This document shows positions 6,087 through 10,751 of a DNA stretch of 10,751 nt, piece after piece (the first letter of the stretch is position 1; every line of letters begins with the position of its first letter). Made by a program: the position numbers and the translations under genes. The notes under the pieces are model-generated. The model did not search any database and had not been told where the DNA came from. It worked only from the letters and a program-made list of their open reading frames with translations. This stretch comes from Methylococcaceae bacterium (GTDB taxonomy: Bacteria; Pseudomonadota; Gammaproteobacteria; Methylococcales; UBA1147): positions 1 through 10,751 of the forward strand of contig JAKEEL010000286.1 of assembly GCA_022616595.1 (NCBI GenBank), written 5' to 3'.

Positions 6087-6592
6087 TTATTCTGCTGATC
6101 TATGCATCCTTGACGGATGTCAGCCAACGCAAAATTCCAAATTGGCTTTGTGGCTTTATTTTTATCGCGGGAATGATCGCCAACAGCTTCCTGGTTACGC
6201 CGACCGGATTTTATAACAGCCTGGCCGGTTTCGTGGCCGGCTTTCTTCCGTTCCTGCTGCTTCATCGCTTGACCGGACTGGGTGCTGGCGACGTTAAACT
6301 GATGGCGTCGGTCGGAGCCACGGTCGGTTTTCGGCCAAGCCTGAATATCCTATATTGCAGTTTCCTGGCATCAAGCTTGTTTGCAATCGGTTTCGTAGTA
6401 GTGCGTTTCGCCGTGAATCGTTTCGATCGGCGTCCTGCCAGGCCCCCCGGGCCTCCCTCGGCGCTTGGCTCTACGGCCAGAACTTTGGCCGAATATCCGT
6501 TCCCGATGGCGCCCGGCATCGCGGCCGCAACGGCTTACGTGCTGATGCCCGAATTGGTTTCGTTTTTTGGCGACTATGATCGGTACCCGTAA
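6062..6592 (+). CDS. cpaA: Flp prepilin peptidase CpaA/TadV
   Basis: Inner-membrane aspartic peptidase (A24 family, short TadV/CpaA type without the methylase domain), expected to cleave the Flp prepilin after Gly. It has 176 residues and about four to five hydrophobic spans. Catalytic aspartates are Asp19 in LTDVSQRKIPNW and Asp77 in the GxGD motif GAGDVKL (74-80); a late PMAPGIAAATA segment (148-158) is also typical. A Pro/Arg-rich cytoplasmic loop (120-135) is unusual but not disabling. The ATG at 6062 is the only standard start, because an in-frame stop lies at 6029-6031. Its GGGA is only 1-2 nt away, a poor ribosome site; a 22-codon ORF with a good site overlaps it (6018-6086), so coupling is possible. 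Confidence 0.92.
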   Translation: MPIVYATLIILLIYASLTDVSQRKIPNWLCGFIFIAGMIANSFLVTPTGFYNSLAGFVAGFLPFLLLHRLTGLGAGDVKLMASVGATVGFRPSLNILYCSFLASSLFAIGFVVVRFAVNRFDRRPARPPGPPSALGSTARTLAEYPFPMAPGIAAATAYVLMPELVSFFGDYDRYP

Positions 6593-6703
6593 ATAGACCA
6601 GAACCAAAAAGAAATGCAAGTTGTTTTGCGGAGAAATATAACCAATAAATAATACTATACTAAATAAAATAGAATAATCAACCACGGGTTTTCAGGAAAA
6701 GAG
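6593..6703 (+). promoter_or_regulatory. AT-rich gap before AAA ATPase, possible promoter
   Basis: This 111-bp gap is far richer in A+T than its neighbours, especially 6631-6680. A -10-like TATACT occurs at 6656-6661, but no good -35 box at 16-18 bp and no GG-N10-GC motif were seen. A separate weak promoter for the ATPase and rcpCA genes is possible but unproven. Confidence 0.25.
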
Positions 6704-8056
6704 ATGATCGCGAGCCGCAATGATCCATGTTTAATACAGCCGGACGGAGTTTCCGTACCACGCTGCGAAAGCAGGGCCGAACCGCTGAACCGATCGATCC
6801 GCCAACCGCGCAACATCGACGAAACCGGTCTTTCGCAGGAGTTGATCAACGGGCTGCTCCTGAAACACCTGTATGACGGGGTCGTCCTGGATCTGCCGCA
6901 GCTCAGGGATCGGATTAAATTGTCCGGGAACATTTTGGAGCCGCTGCTGCAACAGTTCCGCAAGACTCAGCGGATCCTGGCCTTGAGCCCCGCGCACGGG
7001 GAGGACAACGTGCGTTACCAGTTGACCGACCTTGGGCGAGCGGATGCGGCCGCCGCAATGTTGAAGAGCGGCTACATCGGTCCCGCGCCGATTTCGTTGG
7101 ATCATTATGCCGAAGTGGTCGGCGCTCAGTCCGTTTTACGGCATCCTCTGACCCGGGACGAACTGGTGCGAGGTTTCGAAGGCATCGTGATAGAACGGAG
7201 CCACCTGGATGTATTCGGGCCCGCGTTAAATTCTGGAAAACCGATCCTGGTCTACGGACACTCGGGTACCGGTAAGACCTTCATCTGCAAAAAATTGTCC
7301 GGTTTGTTGGGTGGATCTGTGTATCTTCCCTATGCGATTGCGGCCGGGCAGGAAATCATACAATACTATGACCCCTTGATTCATTCACCGGTTCGCGACC
7401 GGGAAACCGCTCAGTTTCAGGAATTCAAAACGGCAAATGATCCTCGGCTGATTCGATGCAAAAGGCCTGTCGCAATCAGCGGCGGAGAACTGACCATGGA
7501 CAGCCTGGAGATCAAGAACGACCGCTTGGGGCGTATTATGTATGCTCCGGTCCAATTGAAGGCCAACAACGGGATCTACATCATCGATGATCTGGGCCGG
7601 CAGCGCATGGAGCCCGCCGAACTCTTCAATCGATGGATCGTACCGATGGAGGAGCGCCATGATTATCTGGTAACCAGCACAGGCAGGCAGTTCCGCGTGC
7701 CGTTTGACTGTGTGCTGATCTTTTCAACAAACCTCGAGCCCGCGGATCTGGCCGACGAAGCTTTTCTCCGCCGTCTGGGCTATAAGATTCACTTTACCCC
7801 GATTACGCAAGATCAATTCACAACGATCTGGAACAACCTATTGATTGAAAAAGGCATTCAGGTTGAAGAGGGGGCGCTGAATTGGATATTCGACAAATTC
7901 CGAAGCAGTGGCCGGGAATTATTGCCCTGTTATCCCCGGGACTTAATGGAAACCTCCGTGGATCTGGAAACCTATCTCGACAATAAGGGCGTGGTAAAAG
8001 CAAATCATATCGAGATTGCCTGGGACACCTATTTCATGAAGTTACAAAAAGGTTGA
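6704..8056 (+). CDS. AAA ATPase with N-terminal winged-helix-like domain
   Basis: Predicted cytoplasmic ATPase of 450 residues with no signal peptide or membrane span. Residues about 43-115 look like a winged helix (LSQELINGLLLKHLYDG, then a helical run, then RYQLTDLGRADAA), leading into a YIGPAPISLDHY linker (124-135). The AAA core has Walker A GHSGTGKT (185-192), Walker B IYIIDDL (291-297), sensor-1 VLIFSTN (337-343) and a candidate arginine finger in FLRRLGYKI (354-362). It has no GAFTGA loop and no C-terminal Fis helix, so it is not a sigma-54 activator. It is not CpaE/TadZ, which has a deviant Walker A of the ParA/MinD type, nor a second TadA. AGGA (6694-6697) is 6 nt upstream of the start. 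It ends 4 bp before rcpC, so it is almost certainly co-expressed with pilus genes. Its role is unknown; a chaperone-like or regulatory part in pilus biogenesis is inference. Confidence 0.85.
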   Translation: MIASRNDPCLIQPDGVSVPRCESRAEPLNRSIRQPRNIDETGLSQELINGLLLKHLYDGVVLDLPQLRDRIKLSGNILEPLLQQFRKTQRILALSPAHGEDNVRYQLTDLGRADAAAAMLKSGYIGPAPISLDHYAEVVGAQSVLRHPLTRDELVRGFEGIVIERSHLDVFGPALNSGKPILVYGHSGTGKTFICKKLSGLLGGSVYLPYAIAAGQEIIQYYDPLIHSPVRDRETAQFQEFKTANDPRLIRCKRPVAISGGELTMDSLEIKNDRLGRIMYAPVQLKANNGIYIIDDLGRQRMEPAELFNRWIVPMEERHDYLVTSTGRQFRVPFDCVLIFSTNLEPADLADEAFLRRLGYKIHFTPITQDQFTTIWNNLLIEKGIQVEEGALNWIFDKFRSSGRELLPCYPRDLMETSVDLETYLDNKGVVKANHIEIAWDTYFMKLQKG

Positions 8057-8060
8057 AGCG

Positions 8061-8807
8061 ATGAGTGCCCGATTTTTTTTGATGCTGTTTGCCGCCCTGT
8101 TCTTTGCCACGATCGCCGCGTTGATCGCCAATAACTGGATTCGAAACAAAACCGCCGGCCAAGAACATAGCGATCATCCGGTCGTGGTGGCGGCCACCGA
8201 TATTCCTTTCGGGATCAAGCTCGAAGAAATTCATGTCAAGATCATCAACTGGCCGAGCGCGGATGTCCCGGAAGGATCGTTTCGGCAGGCGGAAGATGCG
8301 ATCGGCAAAATCGTAAGAAACACATTTTATTCCGGAGAGGTGATCACGCAGAAAAGGGTCTCCGAGCATTTGGGCGGAAGCACCCTGTCTTCCCTGATTT
8401 CTGAAAAATTCCGCGCGGTGACCGTCCGGGTTGACGATGTCGTCGGGGTCGCGGGATTCGTGTTGCCCGGTAATCGGGTGGACGTGCTCGCGACGCGCCG
8501 GGTCGGAACTGCATCGAATCAAACCGAAACCCGCACCATTCTGGAAGACATCAAAGTATTGGCGGTCGATCAGGAGGCATCCCCGGACAAGGAAAAACCT
8601 GCCGTGGTTCGGGCGGTAACTATGGAGCTCACCCCCGAGCAGGCCGAGAAAGTGGTCGACGCCATGAAGGAAGGCACGATCCAACTCACTTTGAGGAACC
8701 CGCTGGATGCGAGCAAATCCGACAAGAAGGGGCCTGAGCCGAAGCCGCTGGTCAAGGTACGCAGAACTTATCGGCCGCCGAGTATAATTAAAGTGGAACC
8801 CTGGTAA
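8061..8807 (+). CDS. rcpC: Flp pilus assembly protein CpaB/RcpC
   Basis: CpaB/RcpC family protein of 248 residues, a periplasmic component associated with the RcpA secretin. An N-terminal hydrophobic anchor (5-24) holds it in the inner membrane. A SAF-type domain (about 40-101, starting VVVAATDIPFGIKLEE) is followed by the RcpC domain (about 112-215) with the family-typical FRAVTVRVDDVVGVAGFVLP. The tail (216-248) is basic and Pro-rich. AAGG (8049-8052) lies 8 nt before ATG 8061, inside the end of the ATPase gene, and the two genes are 4 bp apart. The 87-bp gap to rcpA shows no promoter or terminator. Confidence 0.94.
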   Translation: MSARFFLMLFAALFFATIAALIANNWIRNKTAGQEHSDHPVVVAATDIPFGIKLEEIHVKIINWPSADVPEGSFRQAEDAIGKIVRNTFYSGEVITQKRVSEHLGGSTLSSLISEKFRAVTVRVDDVVGVAGFVLPGNRVDVLATRRVGTASNQTETRTILEDIKVLAVDQEASPDKEKPAVVRAVTMELTPEQAEKVVDAMKEGTIQLTLRNPLDASKSDKKGPEPKPLVKVRRTYRPPSIIKVEPW

Positions 8808-8894
8808 TACCAAACGCGAATGCCGCGGTTGAACGACACAAGGAACGGACTAGACTGAAGTCAATTGGCAGGTTGATTTTAAATAGGAAACATA

Positions 8895-10475
8895 ATGAAC
8901 CAAATCACAATGATCGTCCGACTTACCGTGTTATTGGGGCTCGGCGCGTTTTTCGGCGCCGCTGCGCTCGCTCAAGACGAATTTTATGACATTGAAACCA
9001 CGAATCTTCAGGTACCCTTGAACAAATCCAGGCTGATCCAGTTGGAACGGGCCGATCGAATTTCGGGTGGTAATCCGAAAATCCTCAAGGTCGACACGTT
9101 CCCGAATACGAATCAGGTTTTGTTCAAGGGGGAGTCTCTGGGCACCACGAATGTCCTGGTCTGGTTCCGCGGCGGCGTGGTCAGGGTCATCAACGTCGAA
9201 GTCAGCCATGATCTGGAAAGTCTCAAGGTAAAACTGCATGAACTGCTGCCCGGGGAACAGATCGATGTCCGTTCGTCCCAGAAGAACATCGTTCTGAGCG
9301 GCCAGGTCGGCGCTCTCGACAAAATGCAGGCGGCCGTGGACATCGCGCAAAGTTATTTGCCGGAAGACTCCAAGACAAAAGAATCCGCCGCCTCTTCGGG
9401 GACAAGCCAGCAGACAGTCGTGGTCAGCACCAAGGAAAGCGAAGAGGATAAATCGGAGGACGAAAAACCCCACGTGATCAATATGCTGCAAGTCGCGGGC
9501 GCCCAGCAGGTCATGCTAGAAGTCAAGGTCGCGGAAATTGCCCGGAGACTGGCGAGACTGCTGGATGTCAAAATGACCGCGCTCCAGCCCGGCAAAATCG
9601 CTTTTGGTGCGATAAGCGGCGGCGGTACTATCGTTCCCGGCGGTGGCTCGGTCCTGAGTCCGCTGGCGAGCCTGTTATTGCCGAGTAACCACAGTATCGA
9701 TGCGACAGGATTGTTTCTGAGCGCGTTCACAGGTGATTTCATATTCAACCTGACCGTCGATGCGGCAAAAGAGCAGAATCTGGCCAAGATTCTCGCGGAG
9801 CCGACCCTGACCACCCTGTCGGGACAGGAGGCGACCTTTTTATCCGGCGGTGAATTTCCGATCCCGGTTCCGCAGACGGGAGCGGGAGGCTTCGGTACGA
9901 TTACGATCGTATTCAAGGAATTCGGCGTCAGTCTGCGTTTCCTTCCGGTCGTGCTCGACACAGGGCGCATCAATCTGAACCTGAATGTCCGCGTCAGCGA
10001 ACTTTCGGACGTCGCGGCGATCACCGACCCGATTGGCGACACCGGTTTCAGCTTCAGTATTCCGTCATTGACCCTCCGGGAAGCCAGCAGCACGCTGGAG
10101 CTCGCGGACGGCCAGACAATGAGCATCGCCGGCCTGCTCGACGAAAAATTGCGGGAAAACGTCAATAAATTCCCTGGCTTGGGTGATGTTCCGGTGCTGG
10201 GCGCCTTGTTTCGCAGCGAACAATTCCGCAGGGACGAAACCGAACTGGTGATATTCGTGACCCCGAAATTGGCCAAGGCGCAGGTGGGCAAAGTGATTTT
10301 ACCCACCGATTCCTTCGTCGAACCGGATGACATCGATTTCTATCTGTTCGGCAGCCTGGAAGCCCGGAATGCCGATACAGTCGTCAATTTCGACGACGTT
10401 ATGCCACCGGGCTCAAGTCGCGAAACCGGTTTGGAAGGCGAATACGGCCACAATTTGATCGAGGAAAATAAATGA
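8895..10475 (+). CDS. rcpA: Tad outer-membrane secretin RcpA/CpaC
   Basis: Outer-membrane secretin forming the pilus exit channel, 526 residues. A signal peptide (1-26) ends AALA before Gln27. The N-terminal periplasmic domain (about 35-105) is of the secretin pilus N-type, followed by a BON-like segment (about 106-157). Residues 158-193 form a hydrophilic Lys/Glu/Ser-rich linker. The secretin core (about 196-460) has ILAEPTLTTLSGQEATFLSG (299-318) and the closing signature VPVLGALFRSEQFRRDETEL (432-451) then VIFVTP. The tail after 460 is acidic. AGGA (8885-8888) is 6 nt before the ATG. The stop overlaps the next gene's start (ATGA, 10472-10475), implying translational coupling. Confidence 0.96.
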   Translation: MNQITMIVRLTVLLGLGAFFGAAALAQDEFYDIETTNLQVPLNKSRLIQLERADRISGGNPKILKVDTFPNTNQVLFKGESLGTTNVLVWFRGGVVRVINVEVSHDLESLKVKLHELLPGEQIDVRSSQKNIVLSGQVGALDKMQAAVDIAQSYLPEDSKTKESAASSGTSQQTVVVSTKESEEDKSEDEKPHVINMLQVAGAQQVMLEVKVAEIARRLARLLDVKMTALQPGKIAFGAISGGGTIVPGGGSVLSPLASLLLPSNHSIDATGLFLSAFTGDFIFNLTVDAAKEQNLAKILAEPTLTTLSGQEATFLSGGEFPIPVPQTGAGGFGTITIVFKEFGVSLRFLPVVLDTGRINLNLNVRVSELSDVAAITDPIGDTGFSFSIPSLTLREASSTLELADGQTMSIAGLLDEKLRENVNKFPGLGDVPVLGALFRSEQFRRDETELVIFVTPKLAKAQVGKVILPTDSFVEPDDIDFYLFGSLEARNADTVVNFDDVMPPGSSRETGLEGEYGHNLIEENK

Positions 10476-10751
10476 ATCTAAAAGCATCGTTTCTTTTCAG
10501 TGCCGCGGTCACCGTTTTGCTGAATGCCGCGGGCTGTGCCGAATGGCAGACGACGCCAGTCACCGTGGATCAATACCGTGGCCTCGCGGTAAACAGGATG
10601 ATCGAGACCCAGACAATGTACCCCGAACATGCGTGGCAAGAACAGCAGGTGATGACATTGGACGCTGGAAAGTGCCCGTGGCCGACACGGAAGCCGTGGC
10701 CATGGAAGGGGTGGTCGCGGTAGTGGAGAAGACGATTCGTTTGGAGCCGTA
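10472..10751 (+). CDS. Small Tad-locus lipoprotein, apparently frameshifted, partial
   Basis: Starts at ATG 10472, overlapping the rcpA stop by 4 bp. The N-terminus is a lipoprotein signal with lipobox AAGC (lipidated Cys22), then VTVDQYRGLAVNRMIETQTM. The initial frame stops at 10721-10723 after an odd Trp/Pro-rich end (CPWPTRKPWPWKGWSR). From about 10660 another forward frame reads GRWKVPVADTEAVAMEGVVA and VVEKTIRLEP, open to the window edge and far more protein-like. A single missing base near 10663-10666 would restore a continuous protein through MTLDGWKVPVAD. Either a sequencing error or a real disabling mutation fits; no slippery heptamer is seen. By position it may be an RcpB/CpaD-like secretin partner, but I cannot recognise the family. 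Confidence 0.6.

Noticed and set aside
6704..8056. AAA ATPase as the sigma-54 activator of the locus
   Set aside because: No GAFTGA loop, no receiver domain and no C-terminal Fis-type helix; its DNA-binding-like region is N-terminal.
8808..8894. Sigma-54 promoter before rcpA (TTGGCAGGTTGA near 8864)
   Set aside because: TGGCA is present but there is no GC 10 bp after the GG.
9353..10333. 326-residue minus-strand frame opposite rcpA
   Set aside because: Ser/Thr/Pro-rich shadow of a confident secretin gene; no independent start or domain.
1..10751. CRISPR array, insertion sequence, rRNA or complete tRNA gene
   Set aside because: No regularly spaced repeats, transposase, terminal inverted repeats or full cloverleaf were seen.

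Overview
The window is most of a Tad (tight adherence) / Flp type IVb pilus locus, with every recognised gene on the + strand. Moderate GC content, the architecture of the locus and -24/-12 (sigma-54) type promoters suggest a Gram-negative proteobacterium, plausibly a gammaproteobacterium. The outer-membrane secretin and two lipoproteins confirm a diderm. Species cannot be read from the sequence.

Layout: (1) 3-176, the acidic C-terminus of an unrecognised upstream gene. (2) 177-640, a non-coding region with a sigma-54-type promoter (457-472). (3) 641-5050, the machinery operon: tadA/cpaF (motor ATPase), tadB and tadC (inner-membrane platform) and tadD (TPR lipoprotein). (4) 5051-5587, a second regulatory region with another sigma-54-type promoter (5457-5472) and a structured leader containing a possible 15-codon upstream ORF. 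(5) flp (type IVb prepilin, 5603-5812). (6) 5813-6061, two strong stem-loops. (7) cpaA/tadV prepilin peptidase (6062-6592). (8) a 450-residue AAA ATPase with an N-terminal winged-helix-like region (6704-8056), not part of the classical Tad set. (9) rcpC/cpaB, rcpA/cpaC (secretin), and a small lipoprotein that appears frameshifted and runs off the window.

How the genes work together: Flp prepilin is cleaved by CpaA, polymerised by TadA acting on the TadB/TadC platform, and exported through the RcpA secretin with RcpC. TadD and the terminal lipoprotein are probable outer-membrane assembly factors. TadZ/CpaE and the minor pilins TadE/TadF are not in the window.

The most interesting signal is regulatory. 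The regions upstream of tadA and flp carry the same ordered series of short elements: an inverted repeat with arms 21 bp apart, a GTTCAnCCnGGCA box, AAGCTTCGGC followed by CAAG, a CAGAA(A)TTT...AATC(C)GGAA block, then GG-N10-GC. This looks like a duplicated sigma-54/activator module that co-regulates machinery and pilin. The second signal is the uncharacterised winged-helix/AAA ATPase embedded in the pilus operon.
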